DNA from: DASUPK01 sp963763955 | GTDB lineage: Bacteria; Actinomycetota; Thermoleophilia; Solirubrobacterales; 70-9 | Length of the DNA stretch: 64,000 nt | NCBI GenBank assembly: GCA_963763955.1 | Contig: CAVXQP010000012.1 | Span: 1-64,000, forward strand | Direction of reading: 5' to 3' | In this document: positions 23,885-32,482 of the stretch, piece by piece | Layout: each line of letters begins with the position of its first letter | Position numbering within the stretch: position 1 is the first letter of the stretch | Notes under the pieces: model-generated | Told to the model about the DNA's origin: nothing | Database searches by the model: none | What the model saw: only the letters and a program-made list of their open reading frames with translations | Translations under genes and position numbers: made by a program

Positions 23885-25765
23885 ACAGCGAACGACCACC
23901 CGCCCGCCCCGGCGTGGCCTGGTCGGGTTCAACGTGCTCACCGGGATCCTGCTCGGGATCGTCGGCTTCTACTTCGGCTGGTGGCTGGGTCACCAGATCC
24001 ATTTCACCAATTACGAGTACACGGCCGACACGGGGCAGAACGACATCGCCCTCTTCCTGGGCTATCTCTTCTTCGTCGTCGGCTTCCTCGCCGGGCTCGG
24101 GTACCTCAGATACCCGCTCGCCAGGATGGTCGGACGGGAGCCATCACACAGGGAGAACGAGGAAGGCGGCATCGGCCGCTACTTCGGCCTCTGCACCGAC
24201 CACAAGGTGGTCGGGATGCAGTACCTGATCGGGATCGGCCTCTTCTTCTTCATCGGCGGCGTGAACGCGATGCTGATCCGGGCCGAGCTGCTCCGGCCCT
24301 CGCCCCAGCTCTTCGGCGCGGGCAACTACCTGACGATCGTCAGCCTGCACGGCGCGATGATGATGGGGATCATGACCTCGGGCATCCTCGGCCCGTTCGC
24401 CAACTACTTCGTCCCACTGATGGTCGGCGCGAAGCGGATGGCGTTCCCGCGGATCGAGTCGCTCACCTTCTGGCTGCTGATGGCGGCCGGGGCGATCCTC
24501 GACGAGCGCCGTCTTCTTCGGCGGCCTTCCCACCGGCTGGACCGGCTACGGGCCGCTCAACGACCAGGCGAACATGGGAATGGACTCCTACATCATCTTC
24601 TTCATCCTGGTCGGGATCTCGATGACGCTCCTCGGGCTCAACCTGATCGCGACGATCGTGACGATGCGGGCGCCCGGGCTGACCTGGGGGCGGCTGCCCA
24701 TGTTCTGCTGGGGCGCGCTGTCGACGTCGGGCCTGATGGTGCTCGCGGCGCCCGTCCTGGCGGCCGTCCTGCTGATGGTGGGGCTCGACCGAACCGCGCA
24801 GACCTCGTTCTTCCAGGCGCCTTCGGGAGGCAGCCCCTACCTGTTCGAGAACCTGTTCTGGTTCTTCGGCCATCCCGAGGTCTACGTGTTAGCCCTGCCC
24901 GGGTTCGGGATCATCCTCGAGCTGGTCCCGGTATTCGCGCGCAAGCCGCTCTGGGGCTACCGCCTGGCGGTCGCGGGCATGCTCGGCGTGGCGCTGCTGA
25001 GCTTCTTCGTCTGGCAGCACCACCTGTTCGTCAGCGGCATCAACTCCGCTCTGCGCCCCTTCTACATGCTCTCCACCGAGGTGATCTCGATACCCACCGG
25101 ATTCATCTTCCTGTGCGGCATGGCGACGCTCTGGCGGGCGAGCATCCGATACACGGTGCCGATGCTCTTCTGCCTCGCCTGGTTCTTCAACTTCTTCATC
25201 GGCGGGATCTCGGGGGTGTTCCTGTCGGACACCCCGAGCGACGTGAGCACGCACGGCAGCTTCTTCGTCATGGCCCACTTCCACTACACGATCATGGGCG
25301 GGCTGATCTTCACCTTCTTCGCCGCGATCTACTACTGGGTGCCGAAGATGACCGGGCTGCGCTTCAACGAGACCCTGGCGAAGATCCACTTCTGGTCGAT
25401 GTTCATCGCGTTCAACTCCACCTTCGGACCGCTCTTCGCGGCCGGGTTGCTCGGGATGCCGCGGCGCGTGTCGACCTATGCCTCGAGCCTCCAGCCGATC
25501 AACATCTGGGTCTCGGTGTCCGCATTCGTGCTCGGCTTGTCGATGCTGGTCTTCCTGGCCAACGTCGTCTACTCCATGGTGATCGCCCGCAAGCCGGCGG
25601 AGGCGAACCCGTGGGACTCCAAGTCGCTTGGAGTGGCAGCTGCCGACCCCGGTGCCCGTGCACAACTTCGACACCGTTCCCGTGATCGACTCGGATCCCT
25701 ACGACTACGGAACCCCACCCCCGCCGGCGAGACCCGCCGAGGCGCCGGCGACGGCGCCTGGATAG
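23881..25765 (+). CDS. coxA: Cytochrome c oxidase subunit I, frameshifted
   Basis: The catalytic subunit, about 628 residues. Ligand-bearing segments are visible: SLHGAMMMGIMTSG (haem a His), FWFFGHPEVYVLALPGFG (CuB His and the Tyr cross-link region), WQHHLFVSG (the His-His pair) and FVMAHFHYTIMGG (haem ligands). A 75-residue N-terminal extension with two helices precedes the core. Shifts occur near 23925, 24495 and 25640. At 24495 deleting one G gives AILTSAVFFGGLPTGWTGYG, and at 25640 deleting one T restores WDSKSLEWQLPTPVP, both standard. It ends at TAG 25763. Confidence 0.85.
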
Positions 25766-25767
25766 CC

Positions 25768-26388
25768 ATGGTCAGGCTTCCGAGGAGACGAGCGACGCAC
25801 CCCCGCGGGCAGCCACGCGGAATACGTGGAGCCGCCGGAGGTCCACGAGCGGAACCTCTGGCTCGGCGCCCGCGTGATCGCCGGGACGACGATCATGTTC
25901 TTCGCGGCGTTCGTGTTCGCGTACTTCTACCTGCACTCGCTCAACAACAGCCACCTGTGGCGCCCGGCGGGTATCGACCCGCCGCAGAGGTACGGGATCG
26001 CAGTCGTCCTCCTCTTCGTCGCCAGCGCCGGCGCTCCTGGCCTACGCGGCCTGGGCGGCGCGTGAGAACCGCGGCTGGCTGGCTGCGGCGGGGACGGCAC
26101 TCGCGCTCGGGCTCGCCGGGTGCGTGGTGCAGGTGTTCGAATACGCGAATCTCCACTTCAGCCCGACCGACGGCGGCTACGCGAGCGTGTTCATCGGCTG
26201 GACCATCCTCTTCGTCGTCTTCGTGCATCCTCACCATGTACTGGGTCGAGATCCTCTTCGCCGAAGGGGTGCGCAATCGAGGGGCGGAGGAGGCAGTCGT
26301 GCCGGCCGGGCTGGCCGACGCGGCCTTCTACTGGGGCCTGCTGGCGGGCATCGGGGTGCTCACCTGGGCGATCCTCTACCTGTTCTGA
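25768..26388 (+). CDS. coxC: Cytochrome c oxidase subunit III, frameshifted
   Basis: Typical subunit III segments appear in three frames: EPPEVHERNLWLGARVIAG, MFFAAFVFAYFYLHSLNN, then VFEYANLHFSPTDGGYASVF and finally VPAGLADAAFYWGLLAGIGV. Shifts lie near 25790, 26035 and 26228. The corrected protein has about 206 residues and five helices. The ATG at 25768 is two bases after the coxA stop, as expected in a cox operon. Confidence 0.75.
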   Translation: MVRLPRRRATHPRGQPRGIRGAAGGPRAEPLARRPRDRRDDDHVLRGVRVRVLLPALAQQQPPVAPGGYRPAAEVRDRSRPPLRRQRRRSWPTRPGRRVRTAAGWLRRGRHSRSGSPGAWCRCSNTRISTSARPTAATRACSSAGPSSSSSSCILTMYWVEILFAEGVRNRGAEEAVVPAGLADAAFYWGLLAGIGVLTWAILYLF

Positions 26389-26391
26389 GCC

Positions 26392-27255
26392 TTGCCCACG
26401 GCGACGCTGCCCTTCAGCTGGACCACCGACCCGGCGCTCCTCTGGGTGATCCTCGCCGCATGGCTCTACTGGCTGGGCGGCCGCGGGGTGCGGCCGCAGC
26501 CATCCGCAGCCCGCCGCTGGCGAATGGCCGCCTTCATCACCGGGCTCGCGACCATCGTCGTGGCCCTCGCATCGCCGATCGACGATTGGGCCGAAAAGCT
26601 CCAGTGGGCGCACATGCTCCAGCACGTGCTCCTGCTGCTCGTTGCCCCTCCGTTGCTGGCGCTGGCCCGGCCATGGAACAGGATGTGGCGGGGGCTCCCG
26701 CTCGGCCTTCGCCGCGGGGTCGCGCATGAGGTCACGCGGGGCCGCTGGTCGGCGGCCTGCGGCGGACGGCGCGGTTCCTCGGCGATCCGGTCCCCTCCTG
26801 GCTGCTGTTCTCGGTCACCCTCGTCGTCTGGCACATCCCGTTCGCGTACGACGCGACCCTGCGGTCGCCCGCTGGTTCACGCGACAGAGCACGCGCTCTT
26901 CTTCGCCACGGGCCTGCTGTTCTGGACGCGCGTGATCGACTCCCCGCCATGGCGATCGCCGCTGGCCGAGGGCGCGCGAGCCGTCTACGTCGTGTCTGCG
27001 ATGGTCGTCAGCTGGCTGCTCGCGATCGTTCTCGCCTTCGCCAGCTCGCCCCTGTACGCCCCCTACGCGGCGGAGGCGACCCGACCCGGCGGGATCAGCG
27101 CGCTCACGGACCAGCAGCTCGCCGCCGGGGTGATGTGGGTGCCCGGCTCGATCCCGTTCACGATTGCAATCATCTTCATCATCTACCGCTGGCTGGAGCC
27201 CGAGCGTGCGCCCGACCCGGCTCCCCGCGCCCGCGCGCTCGCCGGAAACCCGTGA
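26392..27255 (+). CDS. ctaG: CtaG-type cytochrome oxidase assembly protein
   Basis: A 287-residue multi-helix protein of the caa3-type CtaG family, which supports oxidase copper insertion. It carries LQWAHMLQHVLLLLVAPPLLAL and, later, PLVHATEHALFFATGLLFW, both with conserved histidines. Between about 26735 and 26870 the frame is wrong (ARG/SER-rich text), while another frame reads FLGDPVPSWLLFSVTLVVWH, so two compensating shifts are present. A TTG start at 26392 is assumed, three bases after the coxC stop. Confidence 0.8.
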   Translation: MPTATLPFSWTTDPALLWVILAAWLYWLGGRGVRPQPSAARRWRMAAFITGLATIVVALASPIDDWAEKLQWAHMLQHVLLLLVAPPLLALARPWNRMWRGLPLGLRRGVAHEVTRGRWSAACGGRRGSSAIRSPPGCCSRSPSSSGTSRSRTTRPCGRPLVHATEHALFFATGLLFWTRVIDSPPWRSPLAEGARAVYVVSAMVVSWLLAIVLAFASSPLYAPYAAEATRPGGISALTDQQLAAGVMWVPGSIPFTIAIIFIIYRWLEPERAPDPAPRARALAGNP

Positions 27256-27271
27256 CCTAGGAGGGAACAGG

Positions 27272-27406
27272 ATGCCGCTCCCGTCGAACATCATCGCCAT
27301 CACGGTCGCCGGACAGGGCGTCCTCACCTGGGCGATCCCGCTCGGCGTCTTCCTCGCGGTCCTGGCCTGGTGCATGATGCTGCTGATTCGGCGCTTCCCC
27401 GAGTGA
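27272..27406 (+). CDS. 44-residue membrane peptide of the oxidase operon
   Basis: AGGAGGGAACAGG precedes the ATG. The peptide has one long helix (VLTWAIPLGVFLAVLAWCMMLLI) and a short basic end RRFPE. Size and position after ctaG suggest a small oxidase subunit or assembly factor; I know no named family. Confidence 0.65.
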   Translation: MPLPSNIIAITVAGQGVLTWAIPLGVFLAVLAWCMMLLIRRFPE

Positions 27407-27430
27407 CGCCGGGCCATTCGGCGTGAATCG

Positions 27431-28069
27431 ATGAAGCGCGGCCGGACCGGGCTCCGGGCAGCCGGCCTGGTCGTCCTTGCGGCGGTCGTCGCCGGGGTCG
27501 GTGCCGGAGTCACGATCCACGCGCTGAACTCCGGAGGTGGCTCGAGCGGGCAGGACAATCCGCCGGGCCTGCACGGCCAGGCGACCTGGAACCCCGGGGA
27601 GAGGCCCGCCCCGGATTTTCTGCTGCCGGACCAGAGCGGCCGGCCGGTCTCCCTGGGCTCGCTGCGCGGCCGCACCGTGATGCTCGCCTTCTTCAGCTCG
27701 CGGTGCCGCCAGGCCTGCGCCCCGGAGGCACGGTCGCTTCGCACGGCCCTCCGCCTGCTCCCGCCGCCAGCTCGGCCGGTGCTGGTCATCGTGAGCCGCG
27801 ACCCGTCCCACGACACGCCCGAATCGACGCGGGCGGCCGTCGCTCGCTGGGGCCTGGGAGCGGCAGCCGCCTGGCACTGGCTGCTCGGCTCGAGGGACCA
27901 GCTGGCTCCGGTGCTCAGGTCGTACCGAGTCGATGACAGTGCGGCCGGCGCGAATGCGACAGCGCCGGTCTATCTCATCGACCGGGAGGGCTTCGAGCGG
28001 GCCGGCCTTCTGTATCCATTCCCGCCGGGCTGGCCGGCGGGCGACCTCCGGATCCTCGCCGGGGGCTGA
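27431..28069 (+). CDS. SCO-like redoxin, membrane-anchored (212 aa)
   Basis: An N-terminal anchor (GLVVLAAVVAGVGAGVTIHAL) is followed by a thioredoxin-fold domain: PAPDFLLPDQSGRPVSLGSL, then FFSSRCRQACAPEARSL. The motif is CRQAC, a C-x3-C as in SCO proteins but without the proline, and the downstream SCO histidine is not obvious. It may therefore be a thiol reductase or divergent copper chaperone. It is in line with the 44-aa gene and the next SCO. Confidence 0.75.
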   Translation: MKRGRTGLRAAGLVVLAAVVAGVGAGVTIHALNSGGGSSGQDNPPGLHGQATWNPGERPAPDFLLPDQSGRPVSLGSLRGRTVMLAFFSSRCRQACAPEARSLRTALRLLPPPARPVLVIVSRDPSHDTPESTRAAVARWGLGAAAAWHWLLGSRDQLAPVLRSYRVDDSAAGANATAPVYLIDREGFERAGLLYPFPPGWPAGDLRILAGG

Positions 28070-28186
28070 CGCGGCACCGGACATCCGACCGGCTGCCCGC
28101 CGATCGTCATACTCAGGATGGGGCCAGAGTCAGCTCGACCGTTCCCGGGTGTGGAGGGCGCTGACCTGACCGAAAGGACAAGGCGG

Positions 28187-28879
28187 ATGACCTTTGGACG
28201 CAAGCCCGGCGGCAGCGAAGCTCGGGTCGCACGTCCGTCTCCCGGCATCCCCCTCATCGCGGCAATGGCGCTGCTGGCGCTGTCCCTCGCCGGTTGCGGT
28301 GGGAGCGGATCAGGGTCGTCCTCGACCGGAGCATCCGGCGGGCAGTCAGCGACCACCACCGTCAAGTACGCCGGCGTCGCCGCGGCTCCGTCGAAGCCCG
28401 CACCCCCTCTTGCCCTCCGGGATTCGCTCGGCCATCCGGTGAATCTCGACCAGTATCGAGGCAAGGCCGTGCTCGTCACGTTCATCTATGACCACTGCCC
28501 TGACATCTGCCCGCTGATGGTCGGCCACCTGCACGCGGCTCAGGCCCAGCTCGGGCCGGAGGCGCAGAAGCTCCAGATCATCGCCGTCTCCGTCGACCCG
28601 CGGGGTGACACCCCGAGCACCGTCAAGGCCTTCCTGCAAGAGCACCGGATGACTGGGCGCATGGAGTACCTGATCGGGTCGCGCCCCGAGCTCGAGAAGG
28701 TCTGGCGCGACTGGAGCATCCTCGCCAAGGCGACTCCGACAACCAAGGATCCCGATCTGGTCGAGCACTCCGCACTGGTCTATGGGATCAGTGCCAGCGG
28801 CAGGATCACGACCCTCTATCAGCATGATTTCGTCCCTTCGCAGATCGTCCACGACGTCCCCATCCTTGCGTCGCAATAG
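28187..28879 (+). CDS. SCO1/SenC copper chaperone, lipoprotein form, second
   Basis: A 230-residue protein with lipobox SLAGC and a SCO domain: DHCPDICP plus the histidine in VEHSALVYGI. It closely matches the SCO at 20491, suggesting duplication within the block. GAAAGGACAAGG precedes the ATG at 28187. The next gene follows 9 bases after the stop. Confidence 0.92.
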   Translation: MTFGRKPGGSEARVARPSPGIPLIAAMALLALSLAGCGGSGSGSSSTGASGGQSATTTVKYAGVAAAPSKPAPPLALRDSLGHPVNLDQYRGKAVLVTFIYDHCPDICPLMVGHLHAAQAQLGPEAQKLQIIAVSVDPRGDTPSTVKAFLQEHRMTGRMEYLIGSRPELEKVWRDWSILAKATPTTKDPDLVEHSALVYGISASGRITTLYQHDFVPSQIVHDVPILASQ

Positions 28880-28888
28880 GAGGCCGCC

Positions 28889-29404
28889 ATCCATCGGCGA
28901 CTGCGCGTCGGTCTGATCGTCCTCGCCGCCGTTGCTGCACTGATCGCGATCGTGCTGCTGAGCGGCACCTCGAGCCAGCCCGAGACCGGCAGGCAGGCGC
29001 CCCGGCTGCCGACACGCGTCCTGGTTCCGCCACAGGTGACCCTCGCCTCCCTGCGCGGCAAGCCCGCTGCGATCAACTTCTGGGCGAGCTGGTGTGCCCC
29101 TTGCAAGAAGGAGGCCCCGGACCTGGAGCGTCTCGCCGGCTTGCTGCGAGGGCGGGCCCGCCTTGTCGGGGTCAATTGGTCGGACGGGGCGAGTGACGCT
29201 CGCTCTTACGTCGACCAGTACCACCTGACCTTCCCCAACCTGATCGACCCCGACGGAGTCACCGGGGACCACTATCGATTGAACGGCCTCCCGACCACGT
29301 TCATCCTCGACTCCCAGGGAAAGATCACCGCCGTTCTCCGCGGGCCTCAGTCCACGGACTCCCTGTTGCGGGCGCTGCACTTGACCTCTCAGCCGAATTC
29401 TTAG
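28889..29404 (+). CDS. TlpA/ResA-type thioredoxin, possible ATC start
   Basis: One anchor helix (VGLIVLAAVAALIAIVLLSG) is followed by a thioredoxin domain with WASWCAPCKKEAPDLERLAG and the cis-Pro loop LNGLPTTFIL. It would act outside the membrane, keeping cysteines of apo-cytochromes or CuA sites reduced. AGGAGG lies just after the SCO stop and five bases before ATC at 28889. No ATG, GTG or TTG occurs in frame before the helix; the next is GTG 28952 inside it. Either ATC is used, or one base differs from the true ATG. Confidence 0.8.
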   Translation: MHRRLRVGLIVLAAVAALIAIVLLSGTSSQPETGRQAPRLPTRVLVPPQVTLASLRGKPAAINFWASWCAPCKKEAPDLERLAGLLRGRARLVGVNWSDGASDARSYVDQYHLTFPNLIDPDGVTGDHYRLNGLPTTFILDSQGKITAVLRGPQSTDSLLRALHLTSQPNS

Positions 29405-29450
29405 GGAATTGTCATCGGCCGTTCAGGCCGCTCCCAGGTTCCGCCGGGAA

Positions 29451-29487
29451 GGTGTCAGGGGCTTGACACCGGGAAAAGGTGTCAGGA
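29451..29487. repeat. REP-like palindrome
   Basis: GGTGTCA (29451) and TGACACC (29464) form a perfect seven-base inverted repeat with a six-base loop. A second GGTGTCAGGAGTC starts at 29478. The GGTGTCAGGAGTC word resembles REP sequences mobilised by IS200-like transposases in several phyla. No transposase is nearby. It sits between the thioredoxin gene and the 70-aa gene. Confidence 0.6.
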
Positions 29488-29525
29488 GTCAAACCAGCCC
29501 CAACACCGAAAGGAGGCGGAAGAAA

Positions 29526-29738
29526 GTGACGATGGCAACGATCTTGATTCTCAACGGAGTGGCGGTCGTCGGCCTGCTCGCGCTCTTGGCGGCGACCATG
29601 CGGCTTCCGTATCACCTGCCGACTTCCCCTGGATCCGGCGCCGAGCGACGGGACCCGCACCCCCGTCGGCGGACGTCGACGGCGAGCGAGGGCTCACGCC
29701 GCGGGCGTGGTGCCCCCGAGCCCGCCTACTCCGAGTAG
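29526..29738 (+). CDS. One-helix membrane protein (70 aa)
   Basis: AAAGGAGG at 29509-29516 sits nine bases before GTG 29526; ATG 29532 is the alternative. One helix (ILILNGVAVVGLLALLAATM) is followed by a Ser/Arg/Pro-rich tail. It is the last gene of the plus-strand oxidase block, facing ctaB. Confidence 0.55.
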   Translation: MTMATILILNGVAVVGLLALLAATMRLPYHLPTSPGSGAERRDPHPRRRTSTASEGSRRGRGAPEPAYSE

Positions 29739-29766
29739 GCCCTTCTGCGATCCGGCGGCGGCACGG

Positions 29767-31050
29767 TCAAACGACGACGACCGTGTCGACCGCCATCGCG
29801 GAGAACAGGATCGCCAGGTAGAGCAGCGAGAAGTGGAAGAGGCGTCCGGCGCGCGCGGGATTCGTCCCGCGCGCCAGGCTGAGCGCCAGACCGATGAAGA
29901 CCGCGTCGAGAGCGAGCGCAACCCCGAGATACAGGCCGCCGACCGAGTGCCAGAGGAAGGGCAGCAGCGTGGTCGCGGCCAGGATGAGGGAATACGCGAC
30001 TATCTGGCGTGAGGTCTCGCGATCCCCGCGCACGACGGGCATCATCGGAATCCGGGCGGCCGCATACTCGCGCTTGATCAGCAGGGCGAGGGACCAGAAG
30101 TGCGGCGGCGTCCAGAAGAAGATGATCAGGAATAGGAAGATCGCCGGCAGAGTGAGGTTGCCTGTCGCGGCGGCCCAGCCGACCAGCGGCGGCACCGCTC
30201 CCGCCGCGCCCCCGATGACGATGTTCTGGACGGTCCAGCGCTTGAGCCATTGCGTGTAGACCAGGACGTAGAAGAGCCCACCGACCAAGGCCAACGTCGC
30301 GGTCAAGACGTTCACCAGGCTCGCGAGAAGGACGAAGGAGAAGGCCGACAGCACCAGCCCGAACTCGACCGCGCGCGGCGGGATCAGGCGACCCGCGACG
30401 ATCGGCCTGTCCGAGGTCCGATCGCCCATCAGGGCGTCGATGTCGCGGTCGAGGTAGTGGTTCAGCGCGCTCGCCCCCGCGCATGCGAGCGCACCGCCGG
30501 CCAGGACAACTGCGAGCTGAGGCAGGTTCGGCAGACCGCCGGCGCCCACGAACATTCCGGCGGCCGCCGTGATCAGCAGGAGAAGCATGATCCGCGGCTT
30601 GGTGAGCGCTACGTAGTCCCGCCAGGCGCCTGCCGGAACGCGCTCTCCCCGGAACGACTCGGCTGCGTTGAGCAGCGCGACTGCGAGAGCCAAGCCGGCG
30701 AACGCCACATGCAGCACGACGGCCCACTCGGGCCGACCAGCCAGCGCGATGACCCCGCCGAAGGCGCTCTCCACGACGAACAGGGCAAGGGCCGCAATCG
30801 AGACCACCAGCATCCGCGGGTGCGCGATCGCCGCGACGACGACCACCGCGGCGAGCAGAGGAACGCCCACGATCGCGAGCACCCTGTGCGGGAGGCCCAG
30901 GTGCAAGGCGCCGCTGGCGACGACGAGCGCGGTGGCGACGGCGGCCCCCATCGCAGCCAACCGCAGCCAGGCGCCGGGCGCGACCTCACCCGTGTCCCAT
31001 GGCGCGCCCGAGCCTTGCGGGTCGCCGATCAGCGTACGGGTCTGAGCCAT
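29767..31050 (-). CDS. ctaB: Protohaem IX farnesyltransferase with N-terminal COX15-like half
   Basis: A 427-residue protein, about 130 longer than usual CtaB/CyoE. The C-terminal 290 residues are UbiA-type: NHYLDRDIDALMGDRTSDRP holds the first NxxxD-type prenyl diphosphate motif, and RGDRETSRQIVAY the second. It converts haem b to haem o for the oxidase. The N-terminal 130 residues carry four helices, one with VVLHVAFAGLALAVAL, whose histidine recalls a haem ligand of COX15/CtaA halves. AAGGAGG lies five bases before ATG 31050. Confidence 0.88.
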   Translation of the reverse strand: MAQTRTLIGDPQGSGAPWDTGEVAPGAWLRLAAMGAAVATALVVASGALHLGLPHRVLAIVGVPLLAAVVVVAAIAHPRMLVVSIAALALFVVESAFGGVIALAGRPEWAVVLHVAFAGLALAVALLNAAESFRGERVPAGAWRDYVALTKPRIMLLLLITAAAGMFVGAGGLPNLPQLAVVLAGGALACAGASALNHYLDRDIDALMGDRTSDRPIVAGRLIPPRAVEFGLVLSAFSFVLLASLVNVLTATLALVGGLFYVLVYTQWLKRWTVQNIVIGGAAGAVPPLVGWAAATGNLTLPAIFLFLIIFFWTPPHFWSLALLIKREYAAARIPMMPVVRGDRETSRQIVAYSLILAATTLLPFLWHSVGGLYLGVALALDAVFIGLALSLARGTNPARAGRLFHFSLLYLAILFSAMAVDTVVVV

Positions 31051-31136
31051 GCCAGCCTCCTTGGCCGACGCTCGAGCTAGGCAAGTGATCGCCTGGACCA
31101 AGTGTCGTCCCTTGATCCGCGACTGTCAAACCCTCC

Positions 31137-31331
31137 AGGCTCGATCCGTCGGGCGCGCTCGACTGCTTCAGAAGGGCAACAAGAGGGCAACAGACGGGAC
31201 GGAGTCCAGACGAACCCAGACGAACTCGAATCCCGATATAGGGCCGATCCCGAGCCCAGACGAGCCCCACCGAACTCCCGCCGCGGTCTACGAAACCGAA
31301 GGTCACAGGTTCGAATCCTGTCGGGCGCGCT
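31137..31331 (+). repeat. Dispersed repeat copy F with tRNA 3' half
   Basis: The full unit runs 31173-31331: AAGGGCAACAAGAGGGCAAC, the conserved body, then the tRNA half from 31285. Directly upstream, 31137-31160 (AGGCTCGATCC, then GTCGGGCGCGCT) looks like a degenerate T-arm/acceptor end, so this copy is flanked by two tRNA 3' ends 171 bases apart. The whole gap 31051-31372 has no gene apart from this. Confidence 0.8.
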
Positions 31332-31372
31332 CTCTTTCGCCTCCTCATGCGGCGTTTGGGGTGCAAAGCGCG

Positions 31373-31632
31373 CTAATCGAAGCGCCAGGGCGATGACCCA
31401 GGCCCGCTTCGTGCCGCCCTTGAGGAAGGCCGATTGCGGAGCCTAGGCGTGACCGGACCATCGCCCAACGTCGCAAGGAACCCACCGCCGAAGAAGAGCG
31501 CAAGATCGACCGCCACCAGCACGAAGGCCCCCGTTCCACGAAGGCGGCCGGATAAAGCAGGAGGGACCCGACGACGGCGATGACCCCGAGCGCTCCCACA
31601 AGCGGGATAGGCCACAGCTCGCGTCTCGCCAT
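31373..31632 (-). CDS. Small two-helix membrane protein, frameshifted
   Basis: The first frame gives MARRELWPIPLVGALGVIAV and VGSLLLYPAAFVERG. Another frame continues AFVLVAVDLALFFGGGFLATLG to a stop at 31373. A shift near 31525 joins them into about 86 residues with two helices. The family is unknown. No clear ribosome binding site is present. Confidence 0.45.
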
Positions 31633-31823
31633 CGTTCGAGGAAGCGCACCTAACTGTTGCTCCCCGGAATCTAGCTCGTGTCACCGACCAACCACACCGC
31701 GCGTGATCTAGCCTTGACCACGGACCGGGTCAACGGGTCGGAACTGGTAAGCGCATGGGGATGAGGTTCGCGGCTATGCGAAGCTCGATCTACGATCGCG
31801 CGGATCGAGCCGACCCTAGCGGC

Positions 31824-31840
31824 GATACTGCCCGGCGATG
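31824..31840 (+). promoter_or_regulatory. Conserved GATACT box before the VOC gene
   Basis: GATACT at 31824-31829, eight bases, then ATG TCG GAG GAG AAC. It is the third instance of this start context in the window (others at 3810 and 5799). Confidence 0.5.
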
Positions 31841-32482
31841 TCGGAGGAGAACCTGGAGCTCGACCACGTACTGCTCGCGGTGGCCGACCTACAAGCGGCC
31901 GCGCGCGAGATCGAAGCGCGGTACGGCCTCACTTCGGTCGAGGGTGGCCGTCACCCCGGGTGGGGCACGGCCAACCGAATCGTGCCGCTCGGCGAGACCT
32001 ATCTCGAGTTGGTCACCGTCATCGACGAGGCCGAGGCCGCGCAGAGCCCGTTTGGGAGCTGGGTCGCCGATACGCATCCTGCCCTCGCCCGGCCGCTCGG
32101 CTGGGCTGTCCGCACTGACCCGCTCAACGATGTCGCCCGCCGGCTCGGCCTGGCGGTGAGCGCCAACTCGAGGGCCACTCAAAGCGGCCAACTCCTACGG
32201 TGGCGGGCTGCCGGTATCGAGCAGGCCGTCGCCGAGCCCTCGCTCCCCATCATCGTCGAGTGGGGGCCGGGGACGCCCCTGCCAGGCCAGTCCCCAATCC
32301 TCCACCCGGTGGGCCGCGTGAAGATCACAAAGTTGCAACTGTGCGGGGACGAAGATCGCGTCGCCGCTTGGCTCGGCACTCACCACCTGCCGATCGAGCT
32401 GCGACCCGGTACCCCCGCGCTCGCGAGCATCACCCTCACCGGACCGAAAGACGAGTTCGTGATCGGCGCCGGGCATCTGTAG
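31838..32482 (+). CDS. Glyoxalase-like (VOC) domain protein
   Basis: A 214-residue protein whose N-terminus LELDHVLLAVADLQAAAREIEARYGL is a typical VOC/glyoxalase-like beta-alpha start, with histidine 9 as a possible metal ligand and ETYLELVTVID supplying a glutamate. Such proteins include lyases, dioxygenases and resistance proteins, so the reaction is open. The start at 31838 is fixed by the conserved MSEEN context. Confidence 0.8.
   Translation: MSEENLELDHVLLAVADLQAAAREIEARYGLTSVEGGRHPGWGTANRIVPLGETYLELVTVIDEAEAAQSPFGSWVADTHPALARPLGWAVRTDPLNDVARRLGLAVSANSRATQSGQLLRWRAAGIEQAVAEPSLPIIVEWGPGTPLPGQSPILHPVGRVKITKLQLCGDEDRVAAWLGTHHLPIELRPGTPALASITLTGPKDEFVIGAGHL

Noticed and set aside
30986..31366. 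Minus-strand protein ending or starting with GFEPVTFGFVD-type text
   Set aside because: This text is the antisense translation of a tRNA 3' end and appears at each repeat copy; it is a common spurious annotation.
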